A DNA stretch of 64,000 bases, from the NCBI GenBank assembly GCA_947095535.1, contig OX352773.1, forward strand, positions 35,795,398 through 35,859,397. Direction: 5' to 3'. The DNA comes from Poecilobothrus nobilitatus (lineage: Eukaryota; Arthropoda; Insecta; Diptera; Dolichopodidae). The position numbers were made by a program, and so were the translations under genes. Below are positions 24,860 to 36,589 of the stretch, one piece after another. A model generated the notes under the pieces. That model searched no databases and was not told where the DNA came from. It saw nothing but the letters and a program-made list of their open reading frames with translations. Position 1 is the stretch's first letter. Every line of letters starts with the position of its first letter.

Positions 24860-25400
24860 TCGAAATTGCTGCACTACCTTAAACAAATTTTGCACAAATC
24901 GTTGGAATAAAATTTAACTTTCTTTTAATAAAATTTTAAATACCCAGCTAATGTAGACACCAATACTTTTTTTATTTTTTTTATATTATATCTACCGATA
25001 TTTTTAGGACTCTTTTGTCTTTCGGTACAAATATTCAATTATAATTATATTTAATATTTTGCTTACATTATTTTATTATATTTTATATATTATTTTTGAC
25101 CTGACCGGGGTTCGAACCTGAGACCTTTCGCCTGACAGACCGGTGAGTTATACTTATATAAAAAAAATTCATTGAATTGTAGCTACCCGAACCTTCTATT
25201 CTATACCAACAAAATTTTGAAGAAATCGTTGGCATTAGACTTAACTTCTTTTAAATTGCATTAGCGAAACATTTAATTTTACAAAATTTAAAATGGTAAA
25301 AATTTTGTAACCCTAACTCCATTATATTTTGAGTTACTGTGCGGACGCAGAAACGGACGTAAATGGCTAAATCGATTCAGAAACCGATCCTGTACAAGAA
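24860..25400. repeat. Decayed repeat region around a tRNA-like sequence
   Basis: The two sides of the tRNA-like block carry related text: AATCGTTGGAATAAAATTTA plus ACTTTCTTTTAA on the left (about 24898-24930), and AATCGTTGGCATTAGACTTA plus ACTTCTTTTAAA on the right (about 25223-25255). The right part ends with GTTACTGTGCGGACGCAGAA and GTAAATGGCTAAATCGATTC, phrases typical of old dipteran transposon debris. No open frame. Confidence 0.4.
25095..25155 (-). repeat. tRNA-like sequence (SINE head relic), minus strand
   Basis: On the minus strand an A-box-like ATAACTCACCGG precedes CAGGTTCGAACCCCGG (B box with T-loop TTCGAAC and a 5-bp stem with one mismatch) at a tRNA-like distance. I cannot build an acceptor stem: the downstream sequence is GGTCAAAAATAATATA. 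It is therefore not a functional tRNA gene. It differs from the five-copy SINE family and looks like another tRNA-derived unit. Confidence 0.5.
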
Positions 25401-27772
25401 TATATATAATTACTTGTTACAAATATTACAAAGTGTTACAAATGTAATGGCAAATATTTAATATGTACATGGCTTTCTTCTTAAAATAAGAAAAATCTGC
25501 GTCATAAAGTATCATAGTACATTTGATGATGTCAACTAATATATTTAAACTTTAAAGAAATAGTATTCGTGTTTCTGCTTAAATGACGATCACATCCTGT
25601 AAACTAAATAAAATTTGACAAATAAATAATAGTGAACTACAGCGACATGTAAAGTAAGTCTTTAAACATTAAACGAGTATCAAACTTAGATTAAATATTT
25701 AATTGAAATAATTCTTAAAAATTCTTAAATCGCAACTTTACTGTACTTTTAATAGCTATTGGGGTATTATATTAAATTTATTTAATATATAATTTTTTTT
25801 TACTTGTTTTTTACTTATTTTGAATGTTTTTAATTCAAAAAATAAGAAAGAAAAAATATTTAAAAATAGGTAAAAAATAAATAATAAAACGTAATTTAAT
25901 TATAAAAAAAAACCAAAGATTCCAAAAAGGAAGTGGTTAGAGGTGCTAGCAATGGGATAATAAAAAATATATATAAATACCTATTGTTTAGTTTGGTGTT
26001 TAATGAATTAATGTATGTATATAAGTATTATAAATATGTATAATAACAATACAAATATAGAATTATTATAAAATAATAATTAATAATGATAAAATGTTTG
26101 TTTTGTTTATTTATTATTTTATAAAATTAATTATGATTGTTACATTAAACCTCCAATACCAAAAAATTGATACGTATATTATATAACAATCATTTTTATA
26201 TAATTTATTAAAATAAGTATCTTTTTTGAATTGTTTATTAAAATAATATTAAGTAAGTATTTGGTTTACATAATTATACGAAAAAAAAATTCTAAAAAAA
26301 ACTGTTCAGTATATATTGTCATTAGACTTATATTTTTTAGTAGGGTTTTTGTTTTGATATAAAATTTTAATTTATGTTTTATTTTCATTTAAGAACACCA
26401 TTAATTATATAAGCCTTTATATTTATCATTTGTCTCAGCTTGCTCTGGATTCTGTTTTTGTAAGAACCATAAGTTTTCGTTCAAGTTATATAATTAATCT
26501 TAGCAATTTATTTTATTAATCAGGTACATTTTATTTTATTATTTAGGTAATACTTCATCATTAGATACTACCGAAGACCAAAGTACTTTTCTTAGTGTTC
26601 ATTCTGGACTTAGCCTTTAAGTATATGCATTTCATTACAATTTTAAACTAACTTAAAGCTAAAAGTTAAGCACTTTTTAAAAGATTTTCTTTTTTTTTTT
26701 TTATTTAGAAAATAAAATAAATTACATTTTCAGGATTTCTTCTTATTAAAATACAACATTTCAATATTATAATTTATCTTTATTAGCTTAGGTTGGAGAT
26801 TTTAAATAGGTATACATATTGATTTATTTTAGTAATTCTTAAATTATAAGCTAGGTAACTATTAAAAATTTAAAAAGTTAAAATGATAAATAATTATTTT
26901 ATTTTACAGATAAACATTTATAAATTACATAACAATTTATTTTATTTTATACGATTTTTCTTTTTTTGGTTTTTTTCTTTTTCGGTATGAATAAAATTGG
27001 TTCAACACCTTAACTAACTGTCATTCTTAATGAAAGTTAAAAAATCTCAAATTTCAATTTAATTTTCTTCTTTTTTAAAAAAAGAAAACATTCTTAAGAG
27101 GATTTTCATTTAAATGTTACTGACTTCTGATGTTACTGAACCATTACTAAAAAAAAAAACATTATTACTCAAAAACAGCACACACCTTTAAAATGAAAAA
27201 AAAAAACAAAAATTTAACTAAAAAAAAATTAAATGTAGATAAATCCTAATATTTAAAAACAGGTAGCTAAAATATAAACAATAATAATACCCAATAACCA
27301 GCTCATAACCAATTTTCTAACCAATAGGAAATTGCATTGAAAATGTTGAATGTCGTAAAAAAAAAAAAGTAAAAAAAAAAATATTTAAAAAAATTTTTAA
27401 TATCATCACCATCATTAACTTAAGTATTCGATTTCAAAGGAAAATAAAAAAAAATTATGTATTTTATAAGAATGAAAGAAGGAGATAAAATTGGACATGC
27501 AATCATTAATTTAATAAAATTAAATGACTGAAATTTCTTAAAGAAAACTATAAAATGAAAAAAAAAAATTTTTTTGCCGTTATTCGCAAATCCTTTGAAT
27601 TTTTGTCCCAAATAAATTCCTTATAGTATTTTTTAATACATATGCATATCTTAGCTAATATAGGAATGAAGAAATGATATAGTAAAAATCATGTGGATGA
27701 ATATTACACACTGAGATATATTTACTCATATTAGGATATATATTTTGGGGTTTTACATTATATTATAATATA
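25401..27772. other. Gene-free AT-rich stretch
   Basis: Nothing gene-like is seen. It is simple A/T-rich sequence with short poly-A/poly-T tracts (for example 26691-26701 and 27357-27368). There is no bounded repeat. It ends at the putative A|TC insertion point of the Helitron. Confidence 0.5.
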
Positions 27773-29284
27773 TCTAAATATAATAAAAGACAAGTTGCTG
27801 CTGCTGAGTAGCGTGCCCTACTGTTATGTTAAATGTTAATTTAACAAATGTTATACCAGAGACTACATAGAGATGTCCAAATGGCAACAAAAAAGTTTAG
27901 ATGTCGCTACAATATCGATTTTGAAATTTAGTCTCATTTTTCAACTTTTTTTTTTAAAATTTCTTAAAGTAAGTTTTGGTCTCGGATATTTTTTTTTTTC
28001 ATATATGTACATAAATGAACTTTCGTATGATTGGTATCGATGATAGAAATAACAAGTAACATACATATATGAATATGATCATATGATATCAGATGACATA
28101 TTATGATATACATGATCTGATCAGTATCTAATATAATTTTTATATTATATATGCATTATGCCATATTATGCATTTATATTACTTGAACCAGCTTGCCTAC
28201 ATGCTTATTAAATTGTGAAAGTGTGTGTGAATCAAAATTAAATATAAATATAAATACACATAAATACTATCGGCACTTTTTATATATGTATTTCAATATG
28301 ATTCAAAAATCAATACATATTTATATTTATATTTTGTTTTGTGTAAATGTTAAATATGTTCCAATTTGATATGATTTCATGATTTGATTAAAATAAATAG
28401 CAAATATATAGTAAAAATACAAATAAACGATGTGTATGAATGAAAAATGTTGTAAAAATATGAATGAAGAAATGCCATTTTTTTTAAATTTTGTAGGACT
28501 GGAAATTATATTAAATAATGCGTTATCTAGCGTTATAAAGATTACCTACAGTGTAAATTTTGGTAAATCAATAATAAATATTTCGATATTTATTAATAAA
28601 AAAATTGAATTTCTTTTTAGTTAAATTTTTATTTAAGAGAGGAAAAGCCAAATGGAAATTATTGGAAGTAATTAAATTAAAAATATTAATTTCAATTCGG
28701 CATAAAAACCCCTCTTGTTTTTAAAATTATATAGGTAAATTATATAGGTAAATTATTTACATATTTACAAAATTCAGAACAAAATAAATTAGAACATAAA
28801 AATTTCAAAATAAAATATAAAATAAAAAATTTTATTTACATAAAATAAAATAAAAATAAAACAACCATTAATAATTTCTCCATGGCATAATCTGTAACTG
28901 AAACGAAACTCCAAAATAAATTCAATTAAAATATTTACAATATTTGCAATATAACACAAAATAATGTTAGATAAATATCTTACCAGAATCTTACTTAATT
29001 TTATATTTTTCCTTTTCCTAATTTTACCAAAAAAAAAAAGAGTGTGCCCCTAATTGGTTGAAAAATTTCGGACAGACAAACAACGGAGAGACGAAAAGAA
29101 GAAAGAAAAAAAATATATTTAACAGAGTAAACAGAGTGAGAAAATCATATGAGAAAAAGTTCAAGAGAAATCTATAGAGAATAATAAATAAGAAAAAGTT
29201 CAACAGAATCTATAAAAAAAAAAATTATTTGTCTGACTTTTTCACCTTTGGCACTATACCGTAAACAACTTGTAATCGTTGTCA

Positions 29285-31240
29285 TTATTTATGCAAAATG
29301 TTTTTCGTTTTTTGTGCTGTCTTAGTGTTTTTTTCGGGATTTTGCTTTTTCCTTTCTTTCGGCATTTTACTCTTTTCATTTTTCCGAGATTTTCTTATAG
29401 TTTGTATTCTTTCTTCATGCCAAACGCAATTTTTTCTAAGCAGCACGAGGACCATGAAATCCAAAATGATTTTACGATGCTCCAAACAACTTTTATTCAT
29501 AGGATCAAACCAGAATGGAAATTCTTTATTGGTGACCGAAATACATTTATCAATAATTAAACTCTTAATATTGGGACTATGGGAATAATGGAGAAAAATT
29601 TCTTTAAAAACATTAGTTTGAAGTTCAGTTATTTTGTAGAATATTTCTGTAGGAGCTACTAAAGGGTTATTATCCGTATTTTCGTCAAATGATTTGTAAA
29701 TTAAAAGTAACTCAGAAACGCAATTTAAATTAGAAGAAGATTTAATCATTTGTTTTGAACATAAATTACAAGAATATCCTAATTTTTTAAATAATTTAAA
29801 AATGCAATATCCTGCGAAATACCTAACAGAAGAATCGGAAATGTTTTCTATTTTGAAATATTCAGATACCAAACTACTCTTTTGTGGATTAATACTACTA
29901 AGGGTTGGAATATTTTCAAATGTTTCTACATCTTTAGAATCAATACCATTTTCTTCGGTAATGGTTGCCCAATCAATTTCTAAAATAGAATCGCTATCTT
30001 CCTCACAATTTGAAAATTTGTTAGAATAGATTAGTTTTAAACTTACTATTTTTGCGTATATAGTACTGAATTCATGGGCATCTGGGTTCCTTTTATTGGT
30101 ATTTCTAGAGCGAATGTGAGAAAAAAAATTCTCAAGGGGATCTTGGTTAAATCTTCGAGCATTTATTTTTGGAATTTTATATTTTGAAATTAAATCATTT
30201 GACAACTGTACTATTGAAGAAATTGTTTTTACCATACCATCAAAGCAATAAATTTTCTTAGTTTTTATTGTAGGAGCAATCTGAGAGACATAAATTTTCA
30301 TTTCATTTAAAAATTCGAAATCGTTAAGAGAAATAGAAGGACGTCCGTTGAGCATATTAAACAAATGGTCAATTTTTCTCAAAAACTTTGCAGTATTACT
30401 CGCGATTTGTTTATTATGCTCACTAAATACTCCCTTTTGCACTAACACTTCGATTCCCGCAGCAACACTTCTGGAAAATATTTGTGTTGCTAATTTCACA
30501 GACATTTTTTGAAAACTATTAGGTTTTATATGTGCCTCCGAAAGTTTTGGACACATACGAGTGAAATTTGTTGAGTCATGGGCATAAAGAATTCTAATAA
30601 TCGACCAACTAACTCGACCATCGGGAGTATTTAAATCATAAGAAATTAATCTATTTCTAAAAGATTTTATTAAATGGGGCACATCAAAACCTAAATAAAC
30701 TTTTTTATCTTTATATATAAGATGGGACGATTGACTAAGTTTCGAATGTAAATTTGTATTGGTCGTACTCTGGTCACAAGTAATTGCGCTTACATTTACA
30801 CCGAAATTTTCACAGATATCAATGCATTTGAAAATGTTTTTTTCTAAAATTTCTCTTGGACAAGAGTCACCAGTCACAATGTAAAAAAGGGGTATTTTAA
30901 AATATCCTAATATACTTCGAATTAAAAAAACACATATGTGTTTTGCGGGAAGATCAACTCTATCACCATTACCGTAATCGACGTATCCATCTATTTGATC
31001 AATGACTTCGTTATATACAAATTTTTGTTGTATCGCCATTTCATCAAATATTAAGGTCACTTCTTTTTCCATGGGGGATAATGTACTTAAATATTCTTTA
31101 ATTTTATTTAAAATATTAATATCACACCCTGGCTGTACTGACTTTATAGGCATCCAATTATAGAGAGAATTTTTATGAGGTAAATTTAACTTTAAATTGT
31201 CTCTAATAAAGCGATATGTTGCAGCAAATGTAAAAACATT
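29285..31240 (-). CDS. P-element/THAP9-type transposase, catalytic part (5' exon not found)
   Basis: This is an uninterrupted frame of 651 codons; the first Met is at 31153 (622 residues to the stop). Homology starts upstream of that Met: TYRFIRDNLKLNLPHKNSLY is the conserved lead-in of P transposases, so the true 5' part is an upstream exon or was lost to a frameshift (in-frame TAA at 31241-31243). Counting from Met 31153: FDEM (D37), ITCDQS (D127), FDVPHLIKSFRN (160-167), FQKMSVKLATQ...SRSVA, HLFNMLNGR, and QDPLENFFSHIRSR (E341). These match the RNase H-like fold with its GTP-binding insertion, and D37, D127 and E341 are candidate catalytic residues. YFAGYCIFKLFKK...CNLC follows, then a very basic Lys-rich tail. 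The expected job is cut-and-paste transposition in the nucleus. Antisense frames over 29279-30029 are shadows. Confidence 0.9.
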   Translation of the reverse strand, partial: NVFTFAATYRFIRDNLKLNLPHKNSLYNWMPIKSVQPGCDINILNKIKEYLSTLSPMEKEVTLIFDEMAIQQKFVYNEVIDQIDGYVDYGNGDRVDLPAKHICVFLIRSILGYFKIPLFYIVTGDSCPREILEKNIFKCIDICENFGVNVSAITCDQSTTNTNLHSKLSQSSHLIYKDKKVYLGFDVPHLIKSFRNRLISYDLNTPDGRVSWSIIRILYAHDSTNFTRMCPKLSEAHIKPNSFQKMSVKLATQIFSRSVAAGIEVLVQKGVFSEHNKQIASNTAKFLRKIDHLFNMLNGRPSISLNDFEFLNEMKIYVSQIAPTIKTKKIYCFDGMVKTISSIVQLSNDLISKYKIPKINARRFNQDPLENFFSHIRSRNTNKRNPDAHEFSTIYAKIVSLKLIYSNKFSNCEEDSDSILEIDWATITEENGIDSKDVETFENIPTLSSINPQKSSLVSEYFKIENISDSSVRYFAGYCIFKLFKKLGYSCNLCSKQMIKSSSNLNCVSELLLIYKSFDENTDNNPLVAPTEIFYKITELQTNVFKEIFLHYSHSPNIKSLIIDKCISVTNKEFPFWFDPMNKSCLEHRKIILDFMVLVLLRKNCVWHEERIQTIRKSRKNEKSKMPKERKKQNPEKNTKTAQKTKNILHK

Positions 31241-31844
31241 TTAAAAAAACCGTCAGTTCTAATAATTTCAAATCAATAGCAGATAAATCAGAAAAAATCT
31301 TTCTGAGTGACCATACCAACCATACATTATTAATTATATTACCAGATATTACTTCTTGTTCACTCTTTTTTTATTTTAAAACAAAAATACCTAATAACTA
31401 TCTGATAATATATAATCAGATATAATCATATAATATCAGATTATATTCAAACATGAGTTTTAATAACTATATTTTATAAGAAAAATTAGAAAAAGAAAAC
31501 AAGGTAAGAAGGGTAAAAATAATTTCAATAAATACGTAATGAAATTTAGTCATCGAAAAAGCAGAAAAAGTAATTTTACTTAGAGTATAGATATTAAATA
31601 ATGAAACAAAAATATTTAAATCTGTTTATAAATATAAAAACACATTTTTTAATGCAATTATTAGACATTTCTTTCTTGTGCTTCTTTCATTCTCTACAAT
31701 TTGATTAATTTTCCAAAAAAAAGCAATTCTTTCAAATTAAAATAACCTGGTCTTCCATGTTCTGTATTAGACAAATTCATTTATATGTATTTTCATGCAT
31801 TTACTTTGGTTGGTATTGATATTTATAATTTTTATGAATATGTA

Positions 31845-32223
31845 CAGTATCCAGCAAATGTCATGCCACTTTTCTAATTGGAATAATTTTTAATTAAAAA
31901 AATGTTTAGAAGAATTTTAAAGCATTATTTTTATTACAGTTATTTTTATTTGATAGGTATATTATATTATCTTCAAAAAATACCCACATATATATGTAGG
32001 TATACCGTTACCAATATAACAATATGAGTCATGAGATCAAAAAATAAAATAAAATCATAATACAAAAATTTTGTTACTTTGTTCGTTTGTTTTTCCCTGA
32101 AGTTATAAAGTTAAAAATATTATTAAAAAAATTCAAACGCCTATATTATTTTATTGCTTTTCTATATATATTTTTTGTAGTTTATATATTTTTTTAAATT
32201 ACCATTACTTTTGCTGGATACTG
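31845..32223. mobile_element. Tc1/mariner-like MITE nested in the P element
   Basis: The ends are CAGTATCCAGCAAATGTCAT and, inverted, CAGTATCCAGCAAAAGTAAT, flanked by TA dinucleotides (31843-31844 and 32224-32225), as expected for a Tc1/mariner insertion. The 379-bp interior is AT-rich and has no transposase. It lies in the non-coding 5' part of the P element, upstream of the catalytic frame, and may separate that frame from its promoter or THAP exon. Confidence 0.82.
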
Positions 32224-34110
32224 TATATTAAATCAGTTAAATCTAGTTAAATAAATAATGCAGTTAAATCAGATGATTTTCATAAAATAGATCACATTCA
32301 TACCATCTGATACCATATAATATACGATATACCATTTCATACATTCAAAAAATTCTGCTTGTAGTAGTGAAATACTGAATGCATATGAATGATAACCTTG
32401 AAATTTTTTTTCTTGTTGTTTTTAGAAAAGTCAACATTATAAAATAACCCATTTTTATTTAATTTTTTTCTATATGAAATATTTAGCTAAATGTTCCATA
32501 TTTTTTGTAAAGTGATATATAGACTGTCTTCTTTATCATATTGAAAATTTACATTTCTACTCGACATATTAAATATATATTTTCTCAAATATATTTTCCC
32601 AGTTTTGCCTTATTTTTCTATTTTAAAAGTTATTTTGTCATCGCTTTGCTTTAAAAAGTTTAATAATCACAAGGATAAAAAAATTTTGTAAATGCATAAA
32701 ATATATGAATGATCATTTTACACCAGATTTTACAGAAGATTCTGGTTTTCGCTAAATTCTTTTAGCTATGACACAAACTAAATATTTCTGTGCTTTAAGA
32801 TTTTTAAAACTAGCCAGTTTTAGCTGGCCCGTTTGAAAAAAAATTAGTACAAATTTTTGTATGAATTTGTACATCTCTATGTAGTCTCTGGTTATACTAT
32901 GAAAAAAAAAGAAACGTACATCTGATATTTACCCATATAACAGATAGAAAACAATATATATTATAATGTTATGCTATCAAATGAAAGAAAAAACAAGGCA
33001 GTGTATAAATCAAAGTTTTTAGAGGGTCGTATTTTTAAGTAGAACATTATAAAATGCAATAATATTTTTATTTAAATTTTGCTAAGTAACATTTTCTTAA
33101 ATTTTTAAAAATTTTGCCATAATATAGTATAATTTTAGAATCAGAAGTTTAGCCCATAATATAGATATCTGAATAAAAATATGGGTATACATATATTAGA
33201 TTTATTATAGATTTATTATTTTTTATATAGGCAACACTTATTTATATGAATGAATGGACGGTAAACATAAACGAACAAAAAAAAAATTCAGAATGTTCTA
33301 TAGGTTATAATTTATATTTTTTAAATAGACTCATGTATAAATTTAATATTTAAAAAAAATAACAGAAAACAAAAAAAAAAGTAAAATGTAATACTGCGTA
33401 GAAAAATAAAAACGAATACAAAAAAAAGAGAACAAAATGTTACTTTGATTGTTTTTAAATATTTTTAAAGAAAAAAAGAACTATTAAAATGTTATGATTT
33501 TAAAAGAAAAAAACATACCTCTGATATTGACGTACATAACAGATAGAAAAAAGAAATATTAAATGTTATGCTATGAAAAGAAAGAAACGTACATCTGATA
33601 TTTAGGTACATAACAGATAGAAAAAAAGAATTAAAATGTTATGCTATAAAAAGAATGAAAAAACAAGGCAGTGCATAAATCAAAGTTTATAAAGAGTTGC
33701 ATTTTTAAGTAGAAATTATAAAAAAATAAAGCAGTGCGTAAAACCAAAGCTTTTAAAGGAGCGCAATTTAAATTATAAAATCACAATTTTCAATTAAATT
33801 TTGAATGTGTAACATTTTCTTAATTTTATGCTTCTTTTATGATTTTTATTTTCTAAAACTTCAACATTATATGCACAGCCAATTTTTATTGTTTTACATA
33901 AAAGGTGCGTAAAACTTACGATGTGAATATTTTGTAGAGAAAGCGATAGAATATAAAGAGACAGAATATTATTACGGATAGAGTAAAAATTTGGTTGAAA
34001 AATATAACAAAAAAAGTTTTGAAGCATTTGCTATGGCAATCATAGAAAAATATAACAAGTGTACTATATATTATTGCTATGGCAACATAGAAAAATACAA
34101 CAAGTGTACT

Positions 34111-35428
34111 TCTAAATATAATGAAAGGCAAGGTGCTGCTGATTAGCGTGCCCTACTGTTACGTTAAATGTTAATTTAACAAATGTTATGCTATGAAAAG
34201 AAAGAAACGTGTATCTAATATTTACGTACATAACAGATAAAAAACAATAAATATTAAAATGTTATCCTACGAAAAGAAAGAAAAAACAAGGCAGTGTATA
34301 AATCAAAGTTTTTAGAGGGTCGTATTTTTAAGTAGAACATTATAAAATTGCAATAATATTTTTATTTAAATTTTGCTAAGTAACATTTTCTTAATTTTTT
34401 AAAAATTTTCCCATAATATAGTACAATTTCAGAATCAGAAGTTTAGCCCATAATATAGATATATGAATAAAAATATGGGTATACATATATTAGATTTATT
34501 ATAGATTTATTATTTTTTATATAGGCAACAGTTATTAATATGAATGAATGGACGGTAAACATAAACGAACATAAAAAAATTCAAAATGTTCTATAGGTTA
34601 TAATTTATATTTTTTAAATAGACTATATGTATAAATTTAATATTTAAAAAAAATAAAAGAAATACTTAGCGTACGTAAATAACAGAAAACAAAAAAAAAA
34701 TAAATGTAATACTGCGAAGAAAAATAAAAACGAATGGAAAAAAAGAGAACAGAAAATGTTACTTTGACTGTTTTTAAATATTTTTAAAGAAAAAAAGAAC
34801 TATTAAAATATTATGATTTTAAAAGAAAAAAACATACCTCTGATATTTACGTACATAACAGATAGAAAAAAGAAATATTAAATGTTATGCTATGAAAAGA
34901 AAGAAACGTACATCTGATATTTAGGTACATAACAGATAGAAAAAAAGAATTAAAATGTTATGCTATAAAAAGAATGAAAAAACAAGGCAGTGCATAAATC
35001 AAAGTTTTTAAAGAGTTGCATTTTTAAGTAGAAATTATAAAAAAATAAAGCAGTGCGTAAAACCAAAGCTTTTAAAGGAGCGCAATTTAAATTATAAAAT
35101 CACAATTTTCAATTAAATTTTGAATGTGTAACATTTTCTTAATTTTATGCTTCTTTTATGATTTTTATTTTCTAAAACTTCAACATTATATGCACAGCCA
35201 ATTTTTATTGTTTTACATAAAAGGTGCGTAAAACTTACGGTGTGAAGATATTGTAGAGAAAGCGATAGATAAAGAGACAAAATATTATTACGGATAGAAT
35301 AAAAATTTGTTTGAAAAATATAACAAAAAAAGTTTTGAAGCATTTGCTATGGCAACCATAGAAAAATATAACAAGTGTACTATATATTATTGCTATGGCA
35401 ACATAGAAAAATATAACAAGTATATACT
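34111..35428 (+). repeat. Tandem unit 2 (1318 bp, complete)
   Basis: It is near-identical in order and sequence to unit 1: TCTAAATATAATGAAAGGCA, GATTAGCGTGCCCTACTGTT, CGTGTATCTAATATTTACG, TTTTTAGAGGGTCGTATTTT, AGTGCGTAAAACCAAAGC, GCACAGCCAATTTTTATTG, ATTTGCTATGGCAACCATAG. It has only small indels against unit 1. The uninterrupted copy shows the empty P-element site: AAATGTTATGCTATG at about 34186-34200. Confidence 0.85.
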
Positions 35429-36178
35429 TCTAAATATAATAAAAGGCAAGCTGCTGCTGATTAGTGTGCCCTACTGTTACGTTAAATGTTAATTTAACCA
35501 ATGTTATGCTATGAAAAGAAAGAAACGTGTATCTAATATTTACGTACATAACAGATAAAAAACAATAAATATTAAAATGTTATCCTACGAAAAGAAAGAA
35601 AAAGCAAGGCAGTGTATAAATCAAAGTTTTTAGAGGGTCGTATTTTTAAGTAGAACATTATAAAATTGCAATAATATTTTTATTTAAATTTTGCTAAGTA
35701 ACATTTTCTTAATTTTTTAAAAATTTTGCCATAATATAGTACAATTTAAGAATCAAAAGTTTAGTCCATAATATAGATATATGAATAAAAATATGGGTAT
35801 ATACATATATTATGTAGTTAATTATAAAAAAAATAAGGCAGTGCGTAAAACCAAAGCTTTTAAAGGAGCGCAATTTAAATTATAAAATCGCAATTTTCAA
35901 TTAAATTTTCAATGTGTAACATTTTCTTAAATTTATGCTTCTTTTATGATTTTTATTTTCTAAATCTTAAACCTTATATGCACAGCCAATTTTTATTGTT
36001 TTACATAAAAGATGCGCAGAACTTACGGTGTGAAGATTTTGTAACGAAAGCTACAGATAAAGAGGCAGAATATTATTACGGATAGAGTAAAAATTTGTTT
36101 GAAAAATATAACAAAAAAAGTTTTGAAACATTTGCTATGGCAACCATAGAAAAATATAACAAGTGTACTATATATTAT
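35429..36178 (+). repeat. Tandem unit 3 (about 750 bp, internal deletion)
   Basis: It starts TCTAAATATAATAAAAGGCA. It follows unit 2 to about 35817 (GGTATATACATATATTATG), jumps to the segment equivalent to 35035 of unit 2 (AAAAAAATAAGGCAGTGCG), an internal loss of about 0.54 kb, and leaves homology at 36178 after GTGTACTATATATTAT. The sequence from 36179 to 36617 is unique in the window and would be the Helitron 3' part. Confidence 0.8.
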
Positions 36179-36589
36179 AATTAGGTAAATGTATCAGATC
36201 AGTATAGTTTAGTTTCAAAATTATAAAGTTTGATACTGTATTTTTTTCGAAGCGAAAATATTTGTTACTATTGGCAAAAATTTATTTCCCATTGGTTTTT
36301 AATCCAACCTTTGGTTTTTTAATCCAAAGCTTGATAAAGAAATTTACAAGAGATGAGATTTATTAAATAATCATTTTTATTACATTTTTGAAAGAATCAT
36401 TGATACTTCACATTTTTGATACTTCACAGCATCATTGAGGTTTTTAATTGTTTAAAACACTTTAGCAATAAATTTTACATTTATCGATATCTAAATATAA
36501 TACATATAAGTATTTGAATAAATTTACTAAAATTAAATTGTTCATAAAACTGAGGAAACTTTCACAAAAGCTATATTTTTCTACTTATA

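Larger units (their letters stand above)
27857..32890 (-). mobile_element. P-superfamily DNA transposon, 5034 bp, near-complete
   Basis: The TIRs are 26 bp with one mismatch: CAGAGACTACATAGAGATGT then C/A then CAAAT, at 27857-27882 and 32865-32890. The TSD is 7 bp, GTTATAC (27850-27856 and 32891-32897); P elements normally make 8 bp, so one base is unresolved. Inside, on the minus strand, is a long P/THAP9-type transposase frame. Beside the right TIR a hairpin GCCAGTTTTAGCTGGC (32812-32827) may be a subterminal binding site. The intact frame and clean ends suggest a fairly recent insertion. The N-terminal THAP DNA-binding domain was not found, so autonomy is unproven. Confidence 0.88.
27773..34110 (+). 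repeat. Tandem unit 1 (about 1.3 kb, split by the P element)
   Basis: It starts TCTAAATATAATAAAAGACA, then TGCTGCTG and GCGTGCCCTACTGTTATG. The left piece is 27773-27856 and it resumes at 32891. Without the insert it is about 1297 bp. It shares with units 2 and 3 internal subrepeats of about 70 bp (ATTTACGTACATAACAGATAG type; GTTATGCTATGAAAAGAAAG), AAGGCAGTGTATAAATC and GCTATGGCAA. Non-coding. Confidence 0.8.

Noticed and set aside
29279..30029. Plus-strand open frames of 75-96 codons over the transposase
   Set aside because: They are antisense shadows of the P transposase coding frame.
33480..35000. CRISPR-like array in the regularly spaced subrepeats of the tandem units
   Set aside because: The repeats are degenerate, there are only a few per unit, the spacers are themselves conserved between units, and the genome is eukaryotic.
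33794..35492. Short open frames repeated in the tandem units
   Set aside because: The unit 1 and unit 2 versions differ by frame-disrupting indels. There is no start context, domain or codon bias.
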